From: Stackebrandtia nassauensis DSM 44728
GTDB lineage: Bacteria; Actinomycetota; Actinomycetes; Mycobacteriales; Micromonosporaceae
Assembly: GCF_000024545.1 (NCBI RefSeq)
Contig: NC_013947.1
Location: forward strand, 5,084,001-5,148,000
DNA length: 64,000 nt
Direction of reading: 5' to 3'
The position numbers and the translations under genes were made by a program. Below the pieces are notes generated by a model. It ran no database searches and was not told where the DNA came from. It saw only the letters and a program-made list of their open reading frames with translations. Numbering within the stretch: position 1 is the first letter of the stretch; the number at the start of each line of letters is the position of its first letter. This document shows, in pieces, positions 27,464 to 36,444 of the stretch.

Positions 27464-28270
27464 CTACGTTGACGACCGGTGGAGCGTCCACGGGTCGGTG
27501 TTGCGGTCGCTCACCACGGTAGCCACGTCGAATGCCGCGCGGATTCTGGCCGCCTCGGCTTCCAGCCACGGCCACTCGGTGGCCCAGTGCGCGGCGTCGA
27601 CCAGGGCGGGGCCCGCGGCCTCGAGGTGTTCGCTCACCGGATGATGCCGCAGGTCGGCGGTGAGATAGACGTCGGCACCCGCGGCTGTGGCGTGGCCCAG
27701 GTACGAGTCGCCCGCGCCTCCGGACACCGCGACGGTCTGGACGAGGCGCCGCGGGTCACCGGCGGCGCGCACTCCCCAGGCGGTGGGCGGGAGCGCGGCG
27801 GCGGCCCGGGCGGTGAACTGTTCCAGGGTCTCGGGCGCGGGCAGCCGCCCGACGCGGCCGATGCCGCGATCGGTGTCCTCGACGGGCACCAGTGGTCGCA
27901 GATCGGTCAGGCCGAGCCGGTGCGCGAGCGCGTCGGAAACGCCCGGATTGGCGACGTCGGCGTTGGTGTGCGCGACGTACAGCGCGATGCCGGACTCGAT
28001 GAGGGTGTGGACGATCTCGCCCTTGTAGGTATCCGGGGCCACTGTGGAGACACCGCGCAGCAGCAGCGGGTGGTGCACCAACAGCAACTGGGCGCCGATC
28101 TCGGCGGCTTCGGCGACGGTGGCGGGAACACAGTCGACGGCCAGCGACACCTTCGTGACCTCGCGGTCGCCGCGCCCGCACACCAGCCCGACCGCGTCCC
28201 AGCTTTCGGCCCAGTGCGGCGGGTAGACGCGTTCGAGATCGGCGGTGAGGTCGGCGACGGTCGTGGTCAT
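27464..28270 (-). CDS. Nif3-like dinuclear metal centre protein
   Basis: 268 residues of the Nif3/YbgI/DUF34 family, hexameric ring proteins with a two-metal site; the reaction is not settled in the literature I know. Metal-site motifs are L-L-L-V-H-H-P-L-L (about 61-69), Y-V-A-H-T-N-A-D and the C-terminal D-A-A-H-W-A-T-E. The lone ATG at 28270 is used; GTG 28279 is a possible alternative. It follows the 1849-residue gene by 17 bases. Order Nif3-zinc ribbon-rnhA matches mycobacterial Rv2230c-Rv2229c-Rv2228c. Confidence 0.92.
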   Translation of the reverse strand: MTTTVADLTADLERVYPPHWAESWDAVGLVCGRGDREVTKVSLAVDCVPATVAEAAEIGAQLLLVHHPLLLRGVSTVAPDTYKGEIVHTLIESGIALYVAHTNADVANPGVSDALAHRLGLTDLRPLVPVEDTDRGIGRVGRLPAPETLEQFTARAAAALPPTAWGVRAAGDPRRLVQTVAVSGGAGDSYLGHATAAGADVYLTADLRHHPVSEHLEAAGPALVDAAHWATEWPWLEAEAARIRAAFDVATVVSDRNTDPWTLHRSST

Positions 28271-28287
28271 CGCCGACACGTTACCGG

Positions 28288-31200
28288 TCACAGCTCCTCG
28301 GGCAGATCGGCGGGCGTACGCCCGAGCACGAACTGGTCGAAGCGGGCGCCGCCGCCTGTCGCGCGCAGACTCAGGCCCTGTACGTCGGGCACCTTCAACG
28401 CCCACAGGTCGAGCCGGACCGTGCGCCACTGGGTCGGCGGCCTGTCGCCGGGTACCCGGACCTCGGCGAACGGGGGACGGCCGAAACCGGGATCGTCGCC
28501 GACGACGACGTCCACCGCGGCGCCCGGCCACTCATGCCCGATCCGGATCCGGATACCGGTCGTGTCCCCCGAGGTCGCCTTCCAGGCGAACTGGAGGTGA
28601 CGGTACTGCCCCGGTGCCGAAGGATGCTCGACGATCGTGAAATCCCAGTCCGGAATCCGGTGGGGGTACGGCGACTGATGGGTGGGGTGAACCGCCACGG
28701 CCCCGGTCAGCTCGATGCTGAGCCGACCGTCGCCGACCGCGTCTCCATAGTGGTAGTCGACGAACGGCGAGTTCACGAGGGTCTCCAGCCGCCGCTGCTC
28801 GTCGAACAGCACCGCCGCGGGCCGGTCGTGGATCACGTCGGGATGGGACGATCCCAGGACGCTGCCGTGGAAGACGAGTTCCCCGAGCCGCAGGTTCCCC
28901 ACGGGCCAGGATCCGCCGCCGGTGGTGACGAGCTGGAACCTGCGCGCGTCGATCGGCGTGGGCAGCACGTGACTGTGCAGGGGCGCGTCGGACAGCAGCA
29001 TCGGCCCGTCCCGCCAGGCTTCCGCCTCGATGTCCCAGTACCGCAGCCGGACGTCGCGCAGCCACGATTCGGGATGGTCCGGGTCCTCGGCGAAGGTCAC
29101 GCCGGTGACGTGCATCCGGTGGACGACCGCGTCGATGTCGACGGCGAGTTTCTTGTAGACCGGGCTGTCGATGACGCCAATGATGTTCCACTGTAGCCAC
29201 GGCGTCGGCGGTGCGTCCGGTTTGCCGTCGCGCAGCAGTGCCAGCGGATGGCGCCAGGTATAGGTGTACGGGACGTCGTTCACCGATCCCAGCGGATTGA
29301 TCAGGGCCCTGGTGGCGGCCAGCAGGTTGGGGGTGAGGGACAGCGGGATGTCCTCGGCGTTGCCCCAGCCGGTCACGCGGGTCGTCGGTGTCGGGTCCGG
29401 CGCTCGCAGCTTCGCCGCCGCGTCGGTTTCGGTCGGCGCCAGTTTCGTGGACCATCGGACGTCGAGATCGCCGTCGAACCGGGTGACCTCGCCGGTCCAG
29501 GTGGCCACCAGGAGATCCCCGCCCGGCAGCCAGGTGGACACCGGCAGCGACAGCAGGTCCTTCTCACACAGTATGGCGCCGTGGCGGTCGAGCACGGTCA
29601 GCGTCCCGAGTTCGCTGCCGACCGCGATCCGCTCGCCGTCGGGCGAGACCTCGGGGCGGCGCAGCAGGTCGTCACCGGTATATGTCCACACCAGACCACC
29701 GTTGGCGTCCCACACCAGCAGCTGCCGGTCGGCGGTGGTGGCGATGAGCGAACCGTCGGCCGACACCGAGACCTCGTCGGTCGGGCCCGTGGCGATCGTG
29801 TTCGTCACCGTCTGGTCGCGAACGACGAACATCCGGCCGCCCAGGGTCGTGGACCAGAACAACAGCGTCGAACGGTCGGCGCTGACGGCGGCCCCCTGGA
29901 GGTGACCGGTCTCGGCCAGCCGCAGGCTCCACAGTGTAGCTCCGTCGGCGGCGGCCCGCGCGGTCACGGTGCCGCGGACGTAGGTGAGCAACGTCGATGC
30001 GTCGAAAGCCAGCAGCCGCAATGGATCCCGCCGGTCGGACCACCATGCGTCGGTCCACCGCCGGGTTCCGTCGCGATCCCACACGGCCAGCCCCAGGTCG
30101 CCGCAGGTGGCGACCCAGGCGCCGTCCGGCGAGACCGCGAAGTTGTTGAGACCGGTGTCGAGCCCCCATTCGGGGGTCGACCACTCGGTGGCCCGCTTGG
30201 GCAGGCCGAACAGCGCGAATCGGCGCTCGGCCTCACCAGCGGGATTCACGAGGTACAGGTGGTATCCCTCCGGGGAGTCCACATCGTATCCCTGCGCGGC
30301 GATTCCTCCACGGTAAGCGGTGGGGCCGAAGGCGAAGAAGTGACCGACCTTCTCGCGCCAGCGGGTACTGCCGGTCCGCAGGTCGAGGCCGTAGAGATTG
30401 TGGTCCCAGTTGAAGCAGCTGAGGACCCCGGTGCGCCCGTCGTCGGCGATCGCGATGTCACGCACGTGCGGACCGAACCAGTCCTGCGCCACCGGGGTCC
30501 GGTGCTCCGGCAGCGGGTGCAGCAGCGGCAGGATCGCGTACAACCGCACCGGCATGGTCCGCAGGTCCGCGGTCACCTTGCCGCCCAGGGTTCCCACCGT
30601 CTTGCCCGCGTATACGTCGAAGACCTTGTATCCCAACGGGACTCGCAGGTCGAGTTCGGCCACGACCGGTACGCGGTGAGCGGCGAACATGCTGACCCGC
30701 CACGTCAGTCCCGGCTCCCAGTCCAGCACGGTGTTGTTGACGGCCCACACGTACCGGACCTCGCCGTCGCGGCGTTCGCTCAGCAGCACCTCGGGGTTGT
30801 CGCACCCGGCTACCGGCGGCACCACGTCGTCCAGCAGCTCGCGCAGGGTCTCGGAATGCGTGATGAAGTACTCCCGGAACCGCCAGTGAGCGGAGTCGTC
30901 CTTGGCGCTCGGGTCGGTCGCCACCCGGTTGAAGCTCACGCCCAGTCGCTGCGCATAACCGGGCATCAGCTCGGGGCGGCAGGTGTCGTCGAAGTAGACC
31001 TTCACCGCGTCGGAGTCGAGCGCGTCCAGTGCCGCCGCCAGCGGTGGTTCGAGGGTGACCTTCTGGCCCACCACCAGGACGGCCCGGTATGCGGCGAGGG
31101 TGTCGGGGGTGAGGTCCTCGGTGAACACGAAGGACGCGGGCCGGTGCGCGTACAGGCAGGTGTTGTACGCCTCGAACAGCGCACTGAAGTAGCCGCCGAA

Positions 31201-33837
31201 GTCGCCGTTGCCGGACGCCTCGTCGATGCGCTGCATCCGGCTGGACACGACGATCGCGATCGCGTCGGCGGGCTCGGTGCCGGCCATCGTGGATCCGTAC
31301 CGGGCGATGGTGCGCTGGATCGCCCGCAGCATCGTGGTCTTGCCCGCCCCGCCCGAGCGCACATCGCCGGGCCGGGGGCCGGTGCCGTCCGAGCGCGGAT
31401 CCCCGGCCAGTACGCCGCCGTGCGCGGAGCCGACGTCGCCGAAGGGACTGGCGGACCCGGTGCCGTCGACGCCCCGCATCGCCATGGGGAACAGCGCCGC
31501 CGCGAACATCGCGCCGGTGCCGTCGTCGTTGCGCGGTTCCGGGTGGCCCCGGGCGGGTTTGCCGGGTCGGCGGTAGAAGTCGACCTGGTGCGCCCCGGTC
31601 AACGGCGGCGGAATCTGTTCGGCCTGGTAGTGCAGGTCCACCTCGTCGGCGTTGGCGAAGTTCACCGGCGGGTGGGTGCCCAGGGCGCGGTACGGCCCGG
31701 TGATGGCGCTGATCTGGCCGGGCGCGATGGCGGTCAGCTTGTCGTGGAACAGGGCCTCGGCGGCGACCTTCAGGTCCCAGATCCGATCGGAGACGGTGTC
31801 CAGCACGGTGGCCCAGGCTCCGGTCTCCTTCGCGGCCGCCAGCGCCCTGACGTACTCCTGGCGCTCGGTCTCGTCCTTGGCGGCGGCGGCCCCGAGCTTG
31901 ATCAGCCACCAGTTGGCCGCCCAGCTCCAGCCCCGGAACGCGGGGTAGTCCCGCAGTTTGTTGACGACGTCCTCGATGTCGAGCAGCATCTCGGCGGGCG
32001 TTCGCGTGTCGCCGAACGTTCCCAGTGGCAGCCCGGCGTCCATGGTCAGCAGGATCGACTGCTCCTCAATGCCGTACGCGCCGTATCCGGCGATCGCCCG
32101 CCACAGGGCGTCCTCGAACTCCACTTTGCCCGGTGACACGCCGGACGGATTCCGGACCAGCCGGTCGTGGGTGGCCTTGTCGGCGATGATCGGCGTGAAG
32201 CGGGGCAGGAAGCTGCCCTTGCCGAGCCGGTCGATGAGCAGGTTGATGCCCAGTTTCCGGCTGCGGACGAGGTGGGTGTCGATGTCGTCGGGCAGGTCGG
32301 CGAAGATCGACGGCTTGGCGAATCCCTTGACGCGACGATCGACCGGCAGGCTGTCCTTGTAGTCGCCGTGCCTGGTGATGTGGAAGGTCGGCCGGACGGC
32401 GATCCCGGGGCCGAGCTCCAGATACTGTGGGGCGACGGTGAAGCCGGGCACCTCGACGTCCAGTGTGTACCGTCCGGGTGTCAGGGTCCCGGTGTCCGCG
32501 GCGGTGAGCCGGGCGTCGCCCGTCCCGGCGTCGAGCGTCACCGGCACTTCCTTGACGGTGTCGTCGCCGTGCCGCACCCGTACGGTGACGGCGGTCGGCG
32601 GGGTCTTCGTGGTGCGGGCTTCGACGGTGAACGGTATCGGCTCGCCCTTGCCGAAGTAGAACCGGTTTCGCTTGGTCAGGATCGATATCGTCCCGATCGC
32701 GTCCTTCTTCTGGACCTCGACGACCCCGTCGAGCACGTATTCGCTGAGGCCACCGCGCAGGTCCGGCGACACCCGCAACTGGTACAGCCCCCCGGCGTCG
32801 GCGGACGGCGTGACGGTCTGCCCGGTGATCGGCAGCGCGGTGAACTCGGGCACCCCCAGCGGTCGCAGCCACGCCCGGAAGCCCGGAGCGGAGCCGTATG
32901 GTCCACTGTCGTGGGTTATCGTCAGCGGGACCGGCTTTCCCGCCTCCCACACCGGATCGGGATACTCGGCCGTCAACCGCTCCAGTTCGGCGGGTACCCG
33001 GCGCCGCAGCTCGCCGGTGCCGCGCTCGTACACCTCGAACAGGGTTTCCCGGTCGACGCGCTTGACGACGAGTTCGTCGCCGTGCACCCGCAGATAGGTC
33101 ACCGGCAGCGCCGAGCCCTTCAGTGTGACGGCTTCGGCGGGCCGCTCGACTCCGTCGAGCCCGAACACCCGCACCCGGTTGCCGGACTCCAGCACGTGAA
33201 CGCTGCCGTCGGCCGCCAGGTCGTAGGCCCCGAGGAACCGGCCAGCGGGCCGGAACGCGATCGGTTTGGTCCACAGTGGTGTACCGTCGAAGTCGGACGC
33301 CCAGATGACCGCGGAGTTCCACGCGGTCACCAGCCGCCCGCGCTCCTCGTCGACCCGCAGTCCGACCGGCTGATTCACACCGGCCACCACATTGAGCCGT
33401 TCGAGGCCGAAGGTGTCGACCACCCCGCGACGCGGACTCATCCGCCGGACCTTCAGCCGGTACTGGTCGATCGCGTAGAAGTCACCCGACGGTCCGGCCT
33501 GGACGTCGGAGGGCGCCAGCGTGTTCCCACCGTCGTGGAGGAAGTCGCCGACCTGCCCCTGGGCGGTGAGGTTCTTGTCCCAGAACGTGACCCGGGCACT
33601 GCCGACGACTTCCGCGACGGCGACGGTGCCGTCGGCGGTGGCCGCGACGGCGACGCACGAGGTGCCCACGATCGCCTCGCGGAGCCCGTTGCCGGATGGA
33701 TCCACCCGGATCAGGTGGCCCAGCGGATGGGTTCTGGCGTAGACGAGATAGACGAGACCGTCGAGACCGAGCCCCAGCCGCGCTTCGGCCACGTCAAAAT
33801 CCGGGTGATAGCGGGAGATGATCTGTTCGAGACGCAC
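28288..33837 (-). CDS. 1849-residue double beta-propeller protein with hydrolase-like core, unknown function
   Basis: GTG 33837 is chosen because GGAGG lies four bases upstream; frames further upstream are low-complexity. Approximate order of domains: an N-terminal NHL/six-bladed propeller-like region (residues 10-320), an Ig-like strand region (about 350-500), a TIM-barrel-like region (about 520-790, starting H-I-T-R-H-G-D-Y and containing I-L-L-T-M-D-A-G), a Gly/Asp-rich linker, a GATase-like alpha/beta domain as in beta-galactosidase trimerisation (about 840-1020), a beta-sandwich, a WD/PQQ-type propeller (about 1190-1500, repeated S-x-D-G-x-x-I-A), and a discoidin-like tail. No signal peptide, lipobox or membrane segment is visible, odd for such an architecture. 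I do not recognise a characterised homologue; glycan binding or hydrolysis is inference. Confidence 0.85.
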   Translation of the reverse strand: MRLEQIISRYHPDFDVAEARLGLGLDGLVYLVYARTHPLGHLIRVDPSGNGLREAIVGTSCVAVAATADGTVAVAEVVGSARVTFWDKNLTAQGQVGDFLHDGGNTLAPSDVQAGPSGDFYAIDQYRLKVRRMSPRRGVVDTFGLERLNVVAGVNQPVGLRVDEERGRLVTAWNSAVIWASDFDGTPLWTKPIAFRPAGRFLGAYDLAADGSVHVLESGNRVRVFGLDGVERPAEAVTLKGSALPVTYLRVHGDELVVKRVDRETLFEVYERGTGELRRRVPAELERLTAEYPDPVWEAGKPVPLTITHDSGPYGSAPGFRAWLRPLGVPEFTALPITGQTVTPSADAGGLYQLRVSPDLRGGLSEYVLDGVVEVQKKDAIGTISILTKRNRFYFGKGEPIPFTVEARTTKTPPTAVTVRVRHGDDTVKEVPVTLDAGTGDARLTAADTGTLTPGRYTLDVEVPGFTVAPQYLELGPGIAVRPTFHITRHGDYKDSLPVDRRVKGFAKPSIFADLPDDIDTHLVRSRKLGINLLIDRLGKGSFLPRFTPIIADKATHDRLVRNPSGVSPGKVEFEDALWRAIAGYGAYGIEEQSILLTMDAGLPLGTFGDTRTPAEMLLDIEDVVNKLRDYPAFRGWSWAANWWLIKLGAAAAKDETERQEYVRALAAAKETGAWATVLDTVSDRIWDLKVAAEALFHDKLTAIAPGQISAITGPYRALGTHPPVNFANADEVDLHYQAEQIPPPLTGAHQVDFYRRPGKPARGHPEPRNDDGTGAMFAAALFPMAMRGVDGTGSASPFGDVGSAHGGVLAGDPRSDGTGPRPGDVRSGGAGKTTMLRAIQRTIARYGSTMAGTEPADAIAIVVSSRMQRIDEASGNGDFGGYFSALFEAYNTCLYAHRPASFVFTEDLTPDTLAAYRAVLVVGQKVTLEPPLAAALDALDSDAVKVYFDDTCRPELMPGYAQRLGVSFNRVATDPSAKDDSAHWRFREYFITHSETLRELLDDVVPPVAGCDNPEVLLSERRDGEVRYVWAVNNTVLDWEPGLTWRVSMFAAHRVPVVAELDLRVPLGYKVFDVYAGKTVGTLGGKVTADLRTMPVRLYAILPLLHPLPEHRTPVAQDWFGPHVRDIAIADDGRTGVLSCFNWDHNLYGLDLRTGSTRWREKVGHFFAFGPTAYRGGIAAQGYDVDSPEGYHLYLVNPAGEAERRFALFGLPKRATEWSTPEWGLDTGLNNFAVSPDGAWVATCGDLGLAVWDRDGTRRWTDAWWSDRRDPLRLLAFDASTLLTYVRGTVTARAAADGATLWSLRLAETGHLQGAAVSADRSTLLFWSTTLGGRMFVVRDQTVTNTIATGPTDEVSVSADGSLIATTADRQLLVWDANGGLVWTYTGDDLLRRPEVSPDGERIAVGSELGTLTVLDRHGAILCEKDLLSLPVSTWLPGGDLLVATWTGEVTRFDGDLDVRWSTKLAPTETDAAAKLRAPDPTPTTRVTGWGNAEDIPLSLTPNLLAATRALINPLGSVNDVPYTYTWRHPLALLRDGKPDAPPTPWLQWNIIGVIDSPVYKKLAVDIDAVVHRMHVTGVTFAEDPDHPESWLRDVRLRYWDIEAEAWRDGPMLLSDAPLHSHVLPTPIDARRFQLVTTGGGSWPVGNLRLGELVFHGSVLGSSHPDVIHDRPAAVLFDEQRRLETLVNSPFVDYHYGDAVGDGRLSIELTGAVAVHPTHQSPYPHRIPDWDFTIVEHPSAPGQYRHLQFAWKATSGDTTGIRIRIGHEWPGAAVDVVVGDDPGFGRPPFAEVRVPGDRPPTQWRTVRLDLWALKVPDVQGLSLRATGGGARFDQFVLGRTPADLPEEL

Positions 33838-33972
33838 GGGTCCTCCATTCACCGAGGACAAAGGACGAACCATGTGATGCGGGTGCGATCGGTCGCGCCA
33901 GACTCTGCCGGAGGGCTTTCCCTTGTCGGACTTGGCGTCAGGGGGCAACTCTACCGAGTAGCCATCGACCCG

Positions 33973-34548
33973 TCACCCGGATTTCGACCAGGGCCGACAC
34001 GGTGCCGACGAGCGCATCCGGGCTATCTCCTCTCGCACGCGCCCCCACGGAAAGGCCCGCTGGACCTGGGTTCCGGTACCGGGTTCGTGCAGCGGGAAGA
34101 AGTCGTCTCCGAAGAGGACGTTGACGCCCCAGCCGCGCAGCCGCCCGATACTGTCCACGACGGCGGGATGGGAGGCTTGGGCGCGGTTGCTGAACGGGAC
34201 CACGGTGACCGGGCAACCGCGGCCGTATGCCTCGACGAGCAGGCCCAGTGCCAGCGTGTCACAGATTCCGGCGGTCCATTTGGCGAGCGTGTTGCAGGTG
34301 GCCGGGACGACCACGATGGCGTCCGCGTACGGGACGTCCACCGGATCGTCGGGATGCCGATACCGGTAGTGGACGGGATGACCGGTGACGGCCTCGGCGG
34401 CATCGGCGTCCAGGAACCGGATGCCGTACTCCGAGGCCACCACCCACACGTCCCAGCCGTCGCGGACCGCGGGGACGAGCACCTCGCCGATGTCGGCGGC
34501 CAACGGGGAACCGCACACGATCACCTGTAGCACCGGTTGCGAGGTCAC
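33973..34548 (-). CDS. flavoprotein of the PPC decarboxylase-like (HFCD) family
   Basis: 191 residues. The Rossmann-like start V-L-Q-V-I-V-C-G-S-P-L-A, the motif S-E-Y-G-I-R-F-L and the signature V-V-V-P-A-T-C-N-T-L-A-K-W-A-like block (here W-T-A-G-I-C-D-T-L) match FMN-binding Cys-decarboxylase-type flavoproteins (CoaC/EpiD/Dfp). The P-x-M-N-x-x-M-W substrate clamp of CoaC is missing, so the substrate is unknown. GTG 34548 overlaps the stop of the XRE regulator by four bases (GTGA) and is preferred; ATG 34563 is an alternative with longer overlap. The pair is presumably translationally coupled. Confidence 0.83.
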   Translation of the reverse strand: MTSQPVLQVIVCGSPLAADIGEVLVPAVRDGWDVWVVASEYGIRFLDADAAEAVTGHPVHYRYRHPDDPVDVPYADAIVVVPATCNTLAKWTAGICDTLALGLLVEAYGRGCPVTVVPFSNRAQASHPAVVDSIGRLRGWGVNVLFGDDFFPLHEPGTGTQVQRAFPWGRVREEIARMRSSAPCRPWSKSG

Positions 34549-35804
34549 CGGCTGGAACGGCATAACGCGGCGATGCCCATGCGGTCGGCGAGCTGCCGCA
34601 CCGGCAGCGGGGCCGAGCCCCGGGTGCGGCGCAGCACGTCGGAGATGACCTCGTGGGCGATGGGGCGGCACCGGATCTCGCTGGGGGCGTTGCGATCGGC
34701 GGCCACCAGTGCCCGGCCCGCCTTGTCGAACTCGCCGATCTGGGCGCAGCCCCGGGCCAGGTCGAGGTAGTGGTGGGCCCGGCGTTCGGGCACCAGCCCC
34801 TCCAGCTCGGCCCGGTCCAGTCGCTCGTGGATCTGCAGCGCCAGCCTGCCGTCGCCCAGTTCCACCGCCGAGGCGGCCCGGTGCAGTTCGACGTTCATGG
34901 GCCCGAAGGAGGTCCAGTAGTGGTTGACGCCCGGCCCCACCCGGCTGGCGGCCCGGCCCGCCGAGTTCAGCAGGTCCCGCGTGGTCGCGGTGTCCCCCGA
35001 CAGCGAGGCGGCCATGGCGCCCTGCAACAGCAGGATTCCGTAGACGCTCAGGGCTTCGGGTTGGGCGCGCGCGGCCGAGCCGATCTCGGTCATCAGTCCG
35101 TGCGCGACCTGGACGTTGAGGTCGAGGGCGGCCTGGTGGCGGCCCAGGGACCGCAGCGCGTTGCCGACCCGCATGGTGGCGATGCCGATGAGCAGCGGGT
35201 CGTCGCAGCGTTGCGCCGCCCCGATGGCCCGGTCGGCGGCCAGCCAGGACAGTTGGGCCTCACCGAGTTTGCGCAGCACCGAGGAGGCGATCTGGTACAC
35301 CTGCGTCAGCAGTCCGGCCGCCTCGGCCTTCTCGTGTTCGGGGGCGTGTTCCTCGGCGATCGGCGCGGACTTCAGCAGTTCGATGAGGGTGCGCGCCAGC
35401 ACCGGATAGTTCGCGCCCTCGAAGGCGAACCACGCGTGTTTCACCGACTTGCGCAACTCGGAGACCGAGACGGGTTCCAGCGCGGCGGCGCCCAGGTACC
35501 GGCCCAGTCGTTCGTAGCGCTCCAGCGAGGCCCGGATGCTGTTGACCTCCAACTGGTCGATGCAGTTGTAGCGATCGTCGCGACGCGGGGTGTCCCGGCC
35601 GAGCAGCAGTTGCGCGTCGATCGCGAGCGCGTCGGCGATCTCGTTGAGCACCGAGTACTTGTCTAGTGTGCGCACTCCCCGTTCTACTTTGTCCACCCAG
35701 CTCTTGGACTTGCCGATCGCGTCGGCGAAGACCTGCTGGGACATTCCACGTCGTTGTCGCCAATAGGCGACTCGGCGACCTATAGGCCGTTCTGACCACT
35801 CCAT
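34545..35804 (-). CDS. XRE-family regulator with TPR-like C-terminal domain
   Basis: 419 residues. Residues about 8-65 are a helix-turn-helix (R-V-A-Y-W-R-Q-R-R-G-M-S-Q-Q-V-F-A then K-S-W-V-D-K-V-E-R-G-V-R), followed by about 330 residues of helical repeats of TPR type, a common layout of Streptomyces-type XRE/TPR regulators that respond to a peptide or small ligand. ATG 35804 starts just before the domain. A 340-base intergenic region with an 8-bp inverted repeat lies upstream. It is coupled to the flavoprotein gene. Confidence 0.88.
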   Translation of the reverse strand: MEWSERPIGRRVAYWRQRRGMSQQVFADAIGKSKSWVDKVERGVRTLDKYSVLNEIADALAIDAQLLLGRDTPRRDDRYNCIDQLEVNSIRASLERYERLGRYLGAAALEPVSVSELRKSVKHAWFAFEGANYPVLARTLIELLKSAPIAEEHAPEHEKAEAAGLLTQVYQIASSVLRKLGEAQLSWLAADRAIGAAQRCDDPLLIGIATMRVGNALRSLGRHQAALDLNVQVAHGLMTEIGSAARAQPEALSVYGILLLQGAMAASLSGDTATTRDLLNSAGRAASRVGPGVNHYWTSFGPMNVELHRAASAVELGDGRLALQIHERLDRAELEGLVPERRAHHYLDLARGCAQIGEFDKAGRALVAADRNAPSEIRCRPIAHEVISDVLRRTRGSAPLPVRQLADRMGIAALCRSSR

Positions 35805-36144
35805 TTCGGACCCCACCGTCCTGCTAGAGCTAATACATACGGGGTAGAAGGCGGTGCCAGTTCCCGGCGGCCGTACGGACCGCGCGAAATCCACCTGATG
35901 CGGCAATCCATTGTGGCGAACAAGGAATAGATGTTCACTCTGACTTTTGTTGTACACCGTCTTGCTAAAGAACGCAACGAGCCGTCACGCGAACGGTGAC
36001 GGCGCTTTCAAAAGTCGTCCCTTCTTTCACTTATTGAGTTTTTGTCCATGTTTATGCCCTGTTCAACCGGTTTATGGACACGGTTAGTCACCCACTTCGG
36101 CGAAATCTGCACATGCACCGTGGCTTTGCGGGAGCTGAATCGTT
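35805..36144. promoter_or_regulatory. divergent intergenic region upstream of the XRE regulator
   Basis: 340 bases, AT-richer than average, without a gene. It contains an inverted repeat GCCGTCAC-N7-GTGACGGC (35981-36003), which could be an operator or the stem of a hairpin. T-rich stretches (TTTTTGT, TTTATGCC) lie on both sides. No promoter boxes are assigned. Confidence 0.45.
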
Positions 36145-36435
36145 GTGTCTGATATGCGACAAAAACCGCTCAGATCGAGCCGACAAGCCCATCCGCTGGC
36201 CGTCGCGGCCACCCTCGCCACCGGGATCATGGTGGTCGGCGGCGCGGGCTTCGCGCTGGCAGTCAACGACCTGGCCCGCTGGGTGGTCGTCGTGGCCGCC
36301 GTGGGGGCCATCCTCACCGCCTGGACCGAGGGACGCCACGTCGCCGCGACCAAGAAGCAGATCGCGTCGCTGGGGATCGCTCCCCGGCCGCGCACGCCCG
36401 CCGACGACAACCCGCAGTTCTTCGCCGGACAGTAG
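36145..36435 (+). CDS. small two-pass membrane protein, unknown
   Basis: 96 residues. GTG 36145 has GGAG ten bases upstream (36131-36134). Two hydrophobic segments (about 18-40 and 44-60) with a short loop, then a cytosolic basic tail E-G-R-H-V-A-A-T-K-K-Q. No known domain. It converges on glnA2 across nine bases. Confidence 0.78.
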   Translation: MSDMRQKPLRSSRQAHPLAVAATLATGIMVVGGAGFALAVNDLARWVVVVAAVGAILTAWTEGRHVAATKKQIASLGIAPRPRTPADDNPQFFAGQ

Positions 36436-36444
36436 GACCCGGGC

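Noticed and set aside
31330-31370. A P-loop-like S-G-G-A-G-K-T-T sequence in the giant protein.
   Set aside because: The spacing for a Walker A motif (G-x4-G-K-T) is not met, no Walker B follows, and it lies in a Gly/Asp-rich linker.
29248-34530. Two long plus-strand frames (962 and 787 codons) opposite the giant protein and flavoprotein genes.
   Set aside because: Composition is Gly/Arg/Val-biased and no domains are seen; they are mirror images of the leftward genes.
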